From Lachnospiraceae bacterium (GTDB lineage Bacteria > Bacillota > Clostridia > Lachnospirales > Lachnospiraceae): a DNA stretch of 64,000 nucleotides. A program made the position numbers and the translations under genes. Positions 8,045 through 16,431 of the stretch are shown piece after piece (the stretch's first letter is position 1; each line of letters begins with the position of its first letter). The notes beneath the pieces were generated by a model, which was not told the origin of the DNA, searched no databases, and worked only from the letters and a program-made list of their open reading frames with translations. The stretch covers positions 62,001 to 126,000 of the forward strand of contig SVDN01000005.1 in the NCBI GenBank assembly GCA_015057825.1, written 5' to 3'.

Positions 8045-10363
8045 TTAGGCCAAGCTTTCCGATAATTCTTTTTCAGAAAGCTGACTGCTTGCAATTTGTT
8101 TGTAAACTTCACAAGTTTTCATAAGCTCCTTATGCGTTCCTTTTCCGACCATTTTACCTTCATCAAGTACTATAATCTGGTCCGCATAAAGAATGGTGCT
8201 TATACGCTGAGCCACTATAAGAACGGTAGACTCTTTAACCTTCGGTCCGAGAGCCGTTCTCAAAGCGACGTCTGTTTTAAAATCAAGAGCGGAGAAGCTG
8301 TCATCGAAAATGTAAATTTTCGGATTTCTTGCTATTGCTCTGGCAATTGAAAGACGCTGTCTTTGTCCGCCGGAAACATTTGTACCGCCCTGAGCTACGG
8401 CTGTTTCGTATTTATCCGGCTTTTCATCAATAAATTCAGTCGATTGCGATATACGAGCCGCCTCAATCATATCCTCTTCGCTTCCTTCCGGAGCGCCGTA
8501 GAGAATATTGGATTTAATATCTCCCGAGAAAAGCACACCTTTTTGAGGTACATAACCGATTGCTGCTCTCAAACTTTCTTGTGTATATTCGCGAATATCC
8601 ACACCATCGATTGTTATGGCACCTTCGGTTACATCGTAAAATCTCGGTATTAAGTTTACAACGGTTGACTTACCGCTACCGGTAGAGCCGATAAATGCGG
8701 TGGTCTGTCCCGGCAATGCTTCAAAATCTATATTTTCTATTACATTTGTGTCGGCATCCGGATACATAAAGGAAACGTTATCAAATTTTACCTTTCCTGT
8801 CATGGCCTTCTTATCAAGTATTTGGGCATCTTTTTTGTCTTTGATTGCCACATCTTTATCAAGCACTTCTTGAATACGCTGTGCCGCAACTCCCGCTCTC
8901 GGTACAATAATGGCAAGCACTGCAAGCATAAGGAAGGACATAACTATAAGCATTGAATATGTAATAAAGGCTGTCATTGAGCCGACTTCAAGCTGACCGT
9001 CGTTGATTTTTCCGGCAGATACCCAAACGATAAGAATCGAAACCGCATACATTACCGTCATCATAAGCGGTAACATACCACTCATTATTCTGTTAACAAA
9101 AAGCATAACCTTTGTAAGTTTTTGGTTTTCTTCTTCAAAACTCGCTTCCGCATTTCTTTCTCTCGAAAATGCTCTTATTACCAAAAGACCGGTAAGAATT
9201 TCTCTGGAAATTAAGTTTACCCCGTCCACGAGCTTTTGCATTTGCTTAAACTTAGGCATTGCAAATATCATAAGAATTCCGATTATTATAAACATTGAAA
9301 CTACCGCAAGAACAATTATCCATGTCATCCCGGCGCCGGTTTTTATTACCATTATTATGCCGCCCACAGCCAAAATAGGCGCATATATAACGATTCTTAA
9401 AAGCATTACCGCTGCCAGCTGCACCTGCTGAATATCATTTGTACTTCTTGTAATCAAAGATGCTGTGGAAAAGTTTGTCATTTCACCATCCGTAAAAGAC
9501 AATACTTTTCTGAATATCTTTCCGCGAAGGTCGCGACCTATTCCGGCAGATGCGCGCGATGCAATAAATCCCGATAAAATGGATGCTCCCATCATGCCTG
9601 CTGCCATAAGAAGCATTACTGCGCCTGTTCTCTTAAGATAGTTAATTTCAATTGTATCGGTATCTATTCCGATTGCCTCATACTCGGCCTGAGTGAAAGC
9701 TATACCGAAGGAGTGAATCATGGAATCACCCAATGACTGCAACTGCTCTTCAATGTCCCCGCGCATTTCGATAATGCCTTCTCTTATCTGGTCCGCAAAA
9801 AGCTCGGTTGCGTGGTCCTTCATGTAATTCGTCATATAGTTTTGCATAAACTCTGCCTGTTCGGCTTCAGTCATAGTTGCCATGGCCATCATATCCTCTT
9901 GGGGTATGGAAGCCATAATCTCTGCTGTCTGTTCATCCGTCAAACTAAATTCCGACTGATCCAACTCCAAAGATGAATCACCCACATATTCTTCGAGTTT
10001 TTCGGCATTCATCTGAGAAATCAGATATGTAATGGCAATCGGAGCATCAAATGTTTCGTCAAGCTCCGCTATTTTTTCTTTTGCATCATCTTTTAAAACG
10101 TACAAATCTCCGTCTTTTTCATATGAAGATTCCCAAAGTTCCAGCTCGTCATCAAGCATGTAAAACTTAACTTCTTCATATTTTTCCTCGCTTATTTTTT
10201 CCGGAGTTATGTATTCGATACCGGAAGATGATATTCCCACATCAATAAGATCCGATGTATAATTCGGAAGTGATAAGTCACAAAAAGCCTGAAATATAAG
10301 GATAAGCAATATCAATAATATCGATCCGATGTAAGGCTTAAAGTTCTTAAACAGATATTTCAT
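8045..10363 (-). CDS. Heterodimeric ABC exporter, degenerate-site subunit with large outer insertion
   Basis: About 772 residues. After the first membrane helix (about 12-30) comes an acidic extracytoplasmic insertion of about 200 residues, rich in Glu/Asp/Met, before the second helix (about 245). Five more helices follow, then the nucleotide-binding domain with Walker A GSTGSGKST (about 557), an intact signature VSGGQRQR, Walker B IYIFDDSF in which Asp replaces the catalytic Glu, and VAQRIST in which Gln replaces the switch His. The degenerate residues complement those of the 614-residue partner, so the dimer should have one active and one inactive ATP site. The start is ambiguous between ATG 10372 (AGAGG very close) and ATG 10363; the latter has better spacing. 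Confidence 0.92.
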   Translation of the reverse strand: MKYLFKNFKPYIGSILLILLILIFQAFCDLSLPNYTSDLIDVGISSSGIEYITPEKISEEKYEEVKFYMLDDELELWESSYEKDGDLYVLKDDAKEKIAELDETFDAPIAITYLISQMNAEKLEEYVGDSSLELDQSEFSLTDEQTAEIMASIPQEDMMAMATMTEAEQAEFMQNYMTNYMKDHATELFADQIREGIIEMRGDIEEQLQSLGDSMIHSFGIAFTQAEYEAIGIDTDTIEINYLKRTGAVMLLMAAGMMGASILSGFIASRASAGIGRDLRGKIFRKVLSFTDGEMTNFSTASLITRSTNDIQQVQLAAVMLLRIVIYAPILAVGGIIMVIKTGAGMTWIIVLAVVSMFIIIGILMIFAMPKFKQMQKLVDGVNLISREILTGLLVIRAFSRERNAEASFEEENQKLTKVMLFVNRIMSGMLPLMMTVMYAVSILIVWVSAGKINDGQLEVGSMTAFITYSMLIVMSFLMLAVLAIIVPRAGVAAQRIQEVLDKDVAIKDKKDAQILDKKAMTGKVKFDNVSFMYPDADTNVIENIDFEALPGQTTAFIGSTGSGKSTVVNLIPRFYDVTEGAITIDGVDIREYTQESLRAAIGYVPQKGVLFSGDIKSNILYGAPEGSEEDMIEAARISQSTEFIDEKPDKYETAVAQGGTNVSGGQRQRLSIARAIARNPKIYIFDDSFSALDFKTDVALRTALGPKVKESTVLIVAQRISTILYADQIIVLDEGKMVGKGTHKELMKTCEVYKQIASSQLSEKELSESLA

Positions 10364-10430
10364 CCCTTGCATTACCTCTTTTCTTCAAAATAATTACTCG
10401 AAAGTTGTTTAACCCTTCCGATAAACAACA

Positions 10431-10465
10431 ATCCGAACAGACTGTCTAAGACAGCCTGTTCGGAT
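10431..10465 (-). terminator. Terminator of the aminotransferase operon
   Basis: Stem ATCCGAACAG / CTGTTCGGAT, extended inward by CTGTC/GACAG after one mismatch, with a 3-base loop. On the minus strand it is followed by TTGTTGTTTATC. It separates the aminotransferase operon from the ABC exporter operon downstream. Confidence 0.75.
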
Positions 10466-10493
10466 CCCTATAACTTAAACCACTTAACAAATA

Positions 10494-11654
10494 CTAATTC
10501 AAAGAATCTATAAAGAGTTTGATTCTTCCCATTGCTTCTTTAAGATTATCAAGCGAATATGCATAAGATATTCTTAAGAAACCTTCGCCGCAATCACCGA
10601 ATGCGGTGCCCGGCACAACAGCAACTTTTTGAGCTTTCAACAGTTGTGTTGCGAATTCTTCGGATGTAAGTCCGAATTTTTTTATATTCGGGAACATGTA
10701 AAAAGCACCGTATGGTTCAAAGCACTCTATTCCCATTTCTTTGAATGTGCTGAGCAAGAATCTTCTTCTTTGATTGTAGGATTCTCTCATTTCAGCAACA
10801 TCCTCATCACCGTTTTTCAAAGCTTCCACAGCGGCATATTGAGCCGTTGTCGGAGCACACATAATGGCAAATTGGTGAATCTTTGTCATTTGTTTTATAA
10901 TCTCTTCAGGGCCTGCCGCATAACCGAGTCTCCAACCTGTCATGGCAAATGCTTTTGAAAAGCCGTTAATGACTATTGTTCTTTCTATCATTCCCGGAAT
11001 GCTTGCAATTGACACATGGTCTTCTTTGTAAGTAAGCTCTGAATAGATTTCGTCAGAAACCACAATAATATCTTTTTCTATACAAACCTTGGCAATAGCT
11101 TCAAGGTCGTCTTTTTCCATTATAGCACCGGTTGGGTTATTTGGGAACGGCAATATAAGAATTTTTGTTTTTTCCGTTATTGCATCCTCAAGTTCTTTTG
11201 CCGTAAGTCGGAATTGATTTTCCTCCTTAAGGTCAATTATTACCGGTTTTCCGTAAGCCAATTGAACACAAGGTAAATATGAAACATAGCTTGGCATCGG
11301 GATGATGACTTCGTCACCCGGGTTGACCATGGCACGAATGGCAAGATCGATTGCCTCACTTCCGCCCACAGTAATAAGTGTCTGTTTCAAAGGCTCGTAT
11401 TTAAGATTAAATCTTCTTTCAAGATAATTGCAAATCTCTATTCTTAATTCTTTAAGACCGGAGTTGGATGTATAAAATGTTCTTCCTTTTTCAAGGGAGT
11501 AAATACCTGCATCTCTGATATGCCACGGTGTATCAAAATCAGGTTCACCAACGCCCAGTGAAATTGCATCGGGCATTTCACTGACAATGTCAAAAAATTT
11601 TCTTATGCCCGAAGGTTGCATATTCATTACTACTTCAGATAACGGATTTCTCAT
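10494..11654 (-). CDS. Class I/II pyridoxal-phosphate aminotransferase
   Basis: 386 residues, fold-type I PLP enzyme of the aspartate aminotransferase superfamily. Visible landmarks are SLGVGEPDFDTP near the start, YTSNSGLKELR, FPNNPTGA, VVSDEIYSELTY and the cofactor lysine in NGFSKAFAMTGWRLGYA (about residue 234). Close relatives are annotated as PatA-like or aromatic/aspartate aminotransferases; the substrate is not clear from sequence. Its ATG overlaps the TAA of the Lrp-family gene by one base (TAATG), so the two are translationally coupled. This suggests the regulator responds to an amino acid handled by this enzyme, which is inference. Confidence 0.92.
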   Translation of the reverse strand: MRNPLSEVVMNMQPSGIRKFFDIVSEMPDAISLGVGEPDFDTPWHIRDAGIYSLEKGRTFYTSNSGLKELRIEICNYLERRFNLKYEPLKQTLITVGGSEAIDLAIRAMVNPGDEVIIPMPSYVSYLPCVQLAYGKPVIIDLKEENQFRLTAKELEDAITEKTKILILPFPNNPTGAIMEKDDLEAIAKVCIEKDIIVVSDEIYSELTYKEDHVSIASIPGMIERTIVINGFSKAFAMTGWRLGYAAGPEEIIKQMTKIHQFAIMCAPTTAQYAAVEALKNGDEDVAEMRESYNQRRRFLLSTFKEMGIECFEPYGAFYMFPNIKKFGLTSEEFATQLLKAQKVAVVPGTAFGDCGEGFLRISYAYSLDNLKEAMGRIKLFIDSLN

Positions 11655-12136
11655 TAGAATGACACCAACTCTCTTTTATCGACTTTTTTCTCGGCAATAA
11701 TTGCTCCGTGGTCTTTGTATTTTTTAAGGACAAAGTGTGTTGCCGTAGACTGAACCTCATCCAAAGGTGCCAGCTTGTTTGATACAAAAAGAGCAACTTC
11801 TTTCATTGTTTTTCCTTCGATAAATACAGTGAAATCGAAACCACCGCTCATTAAATACACCGCATTTACTTCAGGATAGTTATATATTCTCTCCGCAACC
11901 TTGTCAAAGCCCAATCCTCTTTGAGGTGTAACTTTAACCTCTATAAGTGCAATAACTTTTTCTTCCGATGTGTTTTCCCAATTAATAAGAGTATGATATC
12001 CGCAGATAATATTTTCTTTTTCCATGTCTGCGATTTCATTTGCCACTTCCGCTTCCGTGGATCCAAGCATTGCTGCCAAGTCTTTTATTTCAATTTTGCT
12101 GTTTTTTTCTATTGCCTTTAATATTTTTTCTCTCAT
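11654..12136 (-). CDS. Lrp/AsnC-family transcriptional regulator
   Basis: 160 residues. An N-terminal helix-turn-helix of the AsnC type (about 1-50, IEIKDLAAMLGSTEAEVANEI) is followed by an effector-binding RAM/AsnC ligand-binding domain (about 65-140). Such proteins form octamers and sense amino acids. The ATG at 12136 is preceded by a near-perfect AAGGAGG. A TTG 18 bases upstream in the same frame lies before this site and is rejected. The gene is in one operon with the AIR-synthase-like gene upstream (39 bp) and the aminotransferase downstream (1-base overlap). Confidence 0.93.
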   Translation of the reverse strand: MREKILKAIEKNSKIEIKDLAAMLGSTEAEVANEIADMEKENIICGYHTLINWENTSEEKVIALIEVKVTPQRGLGFDKVAERIYNYPEVNAVYLMSGGFDFTVFIEGKTMKEVALFVSNKLAPLDEVQSTATHFVLKKYKDHGAIIAEKKVDKRELVSF

Positions 12137-12175
12137 ATTTCCTCCTTGCCGCAAAACACATTATTTATCGCTTTG

Positions 12176-13171
12176 CTAAAACAGTTTTTCCAATTCCGCA
12201 TACTTCGGACGCTCCAAAAACCTGCTTTTTCCGTCCGCAGTCTTTATTACCTTATCATTGTCCGCAGTCATTTCTCCTATACAGCTTGCTTCTATGCCCG
12301 CCGCTTCAAGCTTGTTTATCAAACTTTCCTCGTCATCACAGACAATAAGCATGGAGCCTGTAGATTCCGACTCATAAGGATTCAAATCGAAATGCTCGCA
12401 TAGCTCGATAATATTTTGCGCAACCGGTATCTTATCAAGATAAGCTCTTACGCCCAATCCCGATGCCATTGCCAACTCATACAAGCCCGCAAACACTCCG
12501 CCTTCGGACAATTCATGCATGGCAGCTACGCCATGCTCTATGGCGACTGCGGCCTCCGGCAATGCCGAAAGCTTTTCAGCGTATTTGGCAATTTTATTTA
12601 CATAAACCTTTTGAAATTTATCCAAAAGACTTTCGCTTTTATTCAAATAAATGCGATATCCCGCTCCAATGGCCGCAACCTTGGTCATCACCAGTTTCTG
12701 ACCGGCTTTGATATTTTTAACGGAGCCGATTTTTTTTGCTGTGTAAGCATTCTCGCTTCCGGATACAAACAGATTCATCAAAGGCTTTTCTTTTATATTT
12801 TCGCTGTAACTAAACCCGATATTTGCAATTTCAACGTTTTGTTTTTCAAAATAATCATTGTATTGCTTAGTAATAAGCTTAATATCACTCTCTTCAAAAT
12901 CAACGGGTAACATTGCATTAATTATAACCGCCTTTGGAAGTCTTCCCTTTGTTGCATATGCATTAAGAGCTCTTGCAGCACTTACATCACATTCTTTAAT
13001 ACTATTAATTTCCATGAGGGATGATGATGCAAGAATCGCATCCCCATCGGATTTTACGACAGCACAATCAGACGCCAATGATGCGCCTTCCAAAACTTCT
13101 GAATTATTAAAGCTTATATATTTTAGAACGCTTCTTTTGTATTGCGTCTCGGAAATCTTACCTGCTATCAT
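12176..13171 (-). CDS. AIR synthase-related protein (PurM/HypE-like superfamily)
   Basis: 331 residues with the PurM/HypE/ThiL two-domain layout: an N-terminal domain with ASLASDCAVVKSDGDAILASS and a C-terminal domain with GVAAMHELSEGGVFAGLYELAMASGLGVRA and ESTGSMLIV. Members bind ATP and phosphorylate or dehydrate carboxamides. Proteins of this sort are often annotated as hydrogenase maturation factor, but the HypE C-terminal Pro-Arg-Ile-Cys tail is missing (it ends AELEKLF) and no hydrogenase genes are near, so HypE function is unlikely. Linkage to an Lrp regulator and an aminotransferase suggests amino-acid metabolism. The ATG at 13171 has GAGGAAAG in front; an ATG 15 bases upstream overlaps that site. 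Confidence 0.75.
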   Translation of the reverse strand: MIAGKISETQYKRSVLKYISFNNSEVLEGASLASDCAVVKSDGDAILASSSLMEINSIKECDVSAARALNAYATKGRLPKAVIINAMLPVDFEESDIKLITKQYNDYFEKQNVEIANIGFSYSENIKEKPLMNLFVSGSENAYTAKKIGSVKNIKAGQKLVMTKVAAIGAGYRIYLNKSESLLDKFQKVYVNKIAKYAEKLSALPEAAVAIEHGVAAMHELSEGGVFAGLYELAMASGLGVRAYLDKIPVAQNIIELCEHFDLNPYESESTGSMLIVCDDEESLINKLEAAGIEASCIGEMTADNDKVIKTADGKSRFLERPKYAELEKLF

Positions 13172-13217
13172 GAAATCTTTCCTCATTGCATTATTTTTAG
13201 TACAATTATCATTTTAT

Positions 13218-13248
13218 ATTATATATCAGATTTTAGTGTATTTTTCAA
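13218..13248 (-). promoter_or_regulatory. Sigma-A promoter of the AIR-synthase / Lrp / aminotransferase operon
   Basis: Reading the minus strand, TTGAAA (13248-13243) is followed 17 bp later by TATATA, or 19 bp later by TATAAT (13223-13218). It would give a leader of about 40 bases. Confidence 0.55.
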
Positions 13249-13288
13249 CAAAAATTTAAGATTTTTGTTTGACAGCATATGCTATTTT

Positions 13289-13393
13289 TTATAGAATATA
13301 TGAGAGTATTGTTGTTGCAACCATCGCAACGAGTACTACTATTACGATGATTGAAGCTATTCTTCTTTTTGTTTTTGAATTATGAATATTCAT
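13289..13393 (-). CDS. 34-residue single-pass membrane miniprotein
   Basis: The reading frame encodes a short polar, basic N-terminus (MNIHNSKTKRR) followed by one hydrophobic helix of about 20 residues (IASIIVIVVLVAMVATTILS) and the tail YIL. The ATG at 13393 has a strong GAGGTG ribosome binding site nine bases upstream, which is the main reason to believe it. The size and the Lys/Arg-then-helix design resemble Firmicutes miniproteins such as Prli42 or the DUF4044 type, but I cannot assign it to either. It is divergent from the TPR-like membrane protein gene at 13433. The function is unknown. Confidence 0.65.
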   Translation of the reverse strand: MNIHNSKTKRRIASIIVIVVLVAMVATTILSYIL

Positions 13394-13432
13394 TTTATTT
13401 TCACCTCGTCGTAAATTTTTTGGAGAAGCATC

Positions 13433-14047
13433 ATGAAGGGAATTCCAATAGTTTTCACATGTTTTATCATATTATGCATTTTCCTTGCCGTTAAAAGAGG
13501 TTCTGTTACAAAAAAGCAAAAGAACATCAGCCAGGAGTTTTGGGATAAGGAGCAAGAGGCAAACAGCGTACGCCGTCAAAGCCTTGAATCGCTTCCTTAC
13601 ATTGTTATTCCTACTTCCAAGCTTCCGTTTATGGAAACTGATGATGAAAAAATCAGCAGTCTTCAAAAGGAAGTCATGAATCTTTCAAGTAAAAAGATTG
13701 TTAATTTTTCAGGCAAGTCAAACACGGATTTAAAGCTGGAGTATGGTGCCCCCAATTTGCCGGAGCTTACCATGATGGATGAAAACTTCATCCGTTTGGA
13801 GCACGCTCTTTGCGAATGGGGCGAAGCTTTGGCCGATTCCGGCAAAAGCGACGAAGCCATCACTGTTTTGGAATTTGCCGTAACATGCAAATCCGATATT
13901 GCAAAAGTTTATACAAAACTTGCCTCTCTTTATAAATACACCGACGACCCTTCAAAGATTTATCCTTTGATTGTTTCCGCCGGAGAAATCGGCAGTTCAC
14001 GAAAAGATTCCATCGTGGACAGCCTTACCAAAATCCTTAATTCTTAG
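13433..14047 (+). CDS. Membrane-anchored protein with TPR-like C-terminus, function unknown
   Basis: 204 residues. One N-terminal hydrophobic segment (about 4-19) is followed by a basic stretch and a soluble part. Residues about 118-200 (EHALCEWGEALADSGKSDEAITVLEFAVTCKSDIAKVY and what follows) look like two tetratricopeptide-type helix pairs. The start has GGAG at suitable spacing. The last 11 bp overlap the end of the convergent nth gene. I do not recognise a named family; a scaffold role in a membrane complex would fit TPR repeats but is not shown. Confidence 0.75.
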   Translation: MKGIPIVFTCFIILCIFLAVKRGSVTKKQKNISQEFWDKEQEANSVRRQSLESLPYIVIPTSKLPFMETDDEKISSLQKEVMNLSSKKIVNFSGKSNTDLKLEYGAPNLPELTMMDENFIRLEHALCEWGEALADSGKSDEAITVLEFAVTCKSDIAKVYTKLASLYKYTDDPSKIYPLIVSAGEIGSSRKDSIVDSLTKILNS

Positions 14048-14672
14048 GATGATTAAGACACAAATCTTTAAGCTTACACAGATCGCACTTTGGACTTCTG
14101 GCAACACATATGCTTCGTCCATGTGCGATTATTTGTATATTGTATAATATCCACTGTTTTTTTGGAAGGACTTTCATTAACTCATACTCTATTTTTTCGG
14201 GATCTTCTTCCTTTGCAAGTCCCAAAAGTCTTGATACACGCTTTACATGAGTATCCACAACTATACTTGCTTCTTTAAATACATTTCCCCTAATAACATT
14301 TGCGGTTTTTCTTCCCACCCCCGCAAGACTTGTCAGCTCCTCGATTGTTTTCGGAACTTTGCCATCAAATTTTTCCACAATGTCTTTTGCGCAGGAAATA
14401 ATATTTTTAGCCTTACTTTTATAAAGTCCCACGGATTTTATCGTCTCTTCAAGCTCTGATAAATTCGCATCCGCAAGAGCTTCTATATTCGGATATTTTT
14501 TATACAGTTCCTTGGCAACCATATTTACCCGCTTATCCGTGCATTGAGCGCTCATTATTGTAGATATCAAAAGCTGCCATGGCTCTTCGTATTCAAGATA
14601 ACAAACAAGTTCCGTTCCGTATATTTCATTTAGCCTTTCCGTTATCATTTCCGCTCTTTGTTTTTTGGTCAT
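14037..14672 (-). CDS. nth: Endonuclease III
   Basis: 211 residues, the standard length. This base-excision glycosylase/AP-lyase removes oxidised pyrimidines. The helix-hairpin-helix LAGVGRKTANV carries the catalytic Lys122, Asp140 sits in VVDTHVKRVSR, and the C-terminal iron-sulfur loop has the spacing C189-X6-C196-X2-C199-X5-C205. All key residues are present. It begins 8 bp after the stop of the radical SAM gene, so the two form an operon. The ribosome binding site (GAAAGG) is rather far from the ATG. Confidence 0.97.
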   Translation of the reverse strand: MTKKQRAEMITERLNEIYGTELVCYLEYEEPWQLLISTIMSAQCTDKRVNMVAKELYKKYPNIEALADANLSELEETIKSVGLYKSKAKNIISCAKDIVEKFDGKVPKTIEELTSLAGVGRKTANVIRGNVFKEASIVVDTHVKRVSRLLGLAKEEDPEKIEYELMKVLPKKQWILYNIQIIAHGRSICVARSPKCDLCKLKDLCLNHPKN

Positions 14673-14680
14673 AAGCTTTG

Positions 14681-16363
14681 TTACCTTTCCGTATCCGGCT
14701 CTTCTTTTGAAAGAAAAGCTTCGTTTGTTAAAGGGTTTCTTTTTTCATAGTCAAACTTATAAGCAGTTGCCGTCTTGTCATCAATTCCTTCTTTCACAAG
14801 CTTTATTATATCTCTTCCGAATATTTCCACATGAACATTCTTACCCTTTTGCACAATCATTTCTTTTGCAAAATCCGGTCGTTTTTTCATATTCTCGCGC
14901 AAATATAAGTCAAGGGTGAGAAGCTCATCAAATATTTCGCCGTCACATATATTATTATCCCTGACAAATGCCCTTATTATTTCGTAGTTTTGTATTCTTG
15001 AATGTTTTAAAAACTGTCCTTGTTTTTCATAATAATCACTGAGCTTGGAATAGATTTCAAAAGGGCTGTCAAAAAAGCCCTCCAAATAGCTTATACTGTT
15101 CTTAAACTGTCCGCTGTTATAATAAATCTCCAAAACCTTTTCCACGTCTTTCAGGCGTAAAATATCTTTATATTTGAGCCATTTCGTGGAGAGCACTTCA
15201 TAATTTGCATTTTTCTTATATAGAATTTCATACTCATCTGTCTTCTCATAAATAGGCGTTCCTTTTAACAACTTTAGAAAACCCAGTTGCAAATTGTCCG
15301 CACCCATTTTATAGACATCATCAAAGGATTTTTTAAAACTTTCCAAATCTTCGAAAGGAAGTCCCGCTATCAGATCCAGATGAATGTGAATATTGCCGAA
15401 ATCCTTAATTATCTTTACATTTTTTGCTATTTTATCAATATCGGCATGGCGATTTATGGCTTCCAAACTTCTTTTGTTTGTTGACTGTACACCGGCCTCA
15501 AGTTGCACCAGTCCCGGTCTCATTTTAGCGAGCAGATTTAACTCATCGGCACTTAGTATGTCCGCCTCCACTTCAAAATGAAAATTTGTTATTCCGTTAT
15601 CATTATCCAAAATATACTGCCAAACAGCCATGGCATGTTTTGATGAAGAATTAAATGTTCTGTCAATAAATTTTACCTGCTTAACCTTGTTATCAAGGAA
15701 AAATTTCAATTCTTCAAATACTTTGCCGATATCCTTAAATCTAAGCTTGTTATCCGTTGCCGAAAGGCAATAAGCGCAATGAAAAGGGCAGCCCCTGCTG
15801 CTTTCATAATATATAATTCTGTTGTCAAAATCGGCCAGGTCCTCATACAAAAACTTATAATCCTTAAAATCGGATTCTTCTCTTACGCCTGTATATTCTA
15901 GACTTCCATCATCTTTTTTTAAAATCAAGCCGCGAACTTGCGACAATTTTTTTGAAGCCTTTAGGTTATCGTCTTCTTTGACATACAAGTTTGCAAGCTC
16001 CGCAAAGGTGTTTTCTCCTTCACCCTTCATTACTCCTTTAACTTCCGGATATTCATTCATTATCATTTCCGGATAATAGGATACTTCCGGTCCACCGAGC
16101 CATATGTCCGCCTTAGGCAAGACTTTTTTTAGCTCGGGAAGCAAAGTTTTTATTAGATTAATATTCCATACATAGCAAGACATGGCAATAAGATCCGGTG
16201 CTTTTTTGTAAATGTCCGCCAAAATATCATCCGAATAGTTATTTATTGTGTATTCCGCTATTTCTATATGACCCTTTGCTTCTCCGGCATTAGCCAAAAG
16301 GCTGTAAACCGCCGGGTTTGAGTGTATGTATTTTGCGTTTATTGCGACTAATAGTATCTTCAT
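14681..16363 (-). CDS. B12-binding-domain radical SAM protein (DUF4080 type)
   Basis: 560 residues. A cobalamin-binding-like Rossmann domain (about 1-130, beginning MKILLVAINAKYIHSNPA) lacks the DxHxxG motif of base-off B12 binding. A radical SAM domain follows, with the cluster motif CPFHCAYC (about residues 190-197), and then a C-terminal DUF4080-like region (about 380-550). The family is widespread in Firmicutes and its reaction is unknown; related class B enzymes are methyltransferases or methylthiotransferases. The N-terminus is typical, although the ribosome binding site is weak. It shares an operon with nth and is separated from purL upstream by a terminator. Confidence 0.88.
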   Translation of the reverse strand: MKILLVAINAKYIHSNPAVYSLLANAGEAKGHIEIAEYTINNYSDDILADIYKKAPDLIAMSCYVWNINLIKTLLPELKKVLPKADIWLGGPEVSYYPEMIMNEYPEVKGVMKGEGENTFAELANLYVKEDDNLKASKKLSQVRGLILKKDDGSLEYTGVREESDFKDYKFLYEDLADFDNRIIYYESSRGCPFHCAYCLSATDNKLRFKDIGKVFEELKFFLDNKVKQVKFIDRTFNSSSKHAMAVWQYILDNDNGITNFHFEVEADILSADELNLLAKMRPGLVQLEAGVQSTNKRSLEAINRHADIDKIAKNVKIIKDFGNIHIHLDLIAGLPFEDLESFKKSFDDVYKMGADNLQLGFLKLLKGTPIYEKTDEYEILYKKNANYEVLSTKWLKYKDILRLKDVEKVLEIYYNSGQFKNSISYLEGFFDSPFEIYSKLSDYYEKQGQFLKHSRIQNYEIIRAFVRDNNICDGEIFDELLTLDLYLRENMKKRPDFAKEMIVQKGKNVHVEIFGRDIIKLVKEGIDDKTATAYKFDYEKRNPLTNEAFLSKEEPDTER

Positions 16364-16380
16364 TTTGCTTTTTATAAAAT

Positions 16381-16408
16381 TTACTCGGGCCTTTCATGGC
16401 CCGAGTAA
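16381..16408 (-). terminator. Rho-independent terminator after purL
   Basis: An 11-bp perfect stem TTACTCGGGCC / GGCCCGAGTAA with a 6-base loop. On the minus strand it is followed by ATTTTAT, so the T-run is modest. It lies between purL and the radical SAM gene. Confidence 0.8.
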
Positions 16409-16431
16409 TGAAAATATATCTTTATTTTGTT

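Noticed and set aside
12137..12154. Longer Lrp-family start at TTG 12154
   Set aside because: It contains the AAGGAGG site that serves the ATG at 12136.
12176..13171. Hydrogenase maturation factor HypE
   Set aside because: The conserved C-terminal Cys tail is absent and no hydrogenase genes are near.
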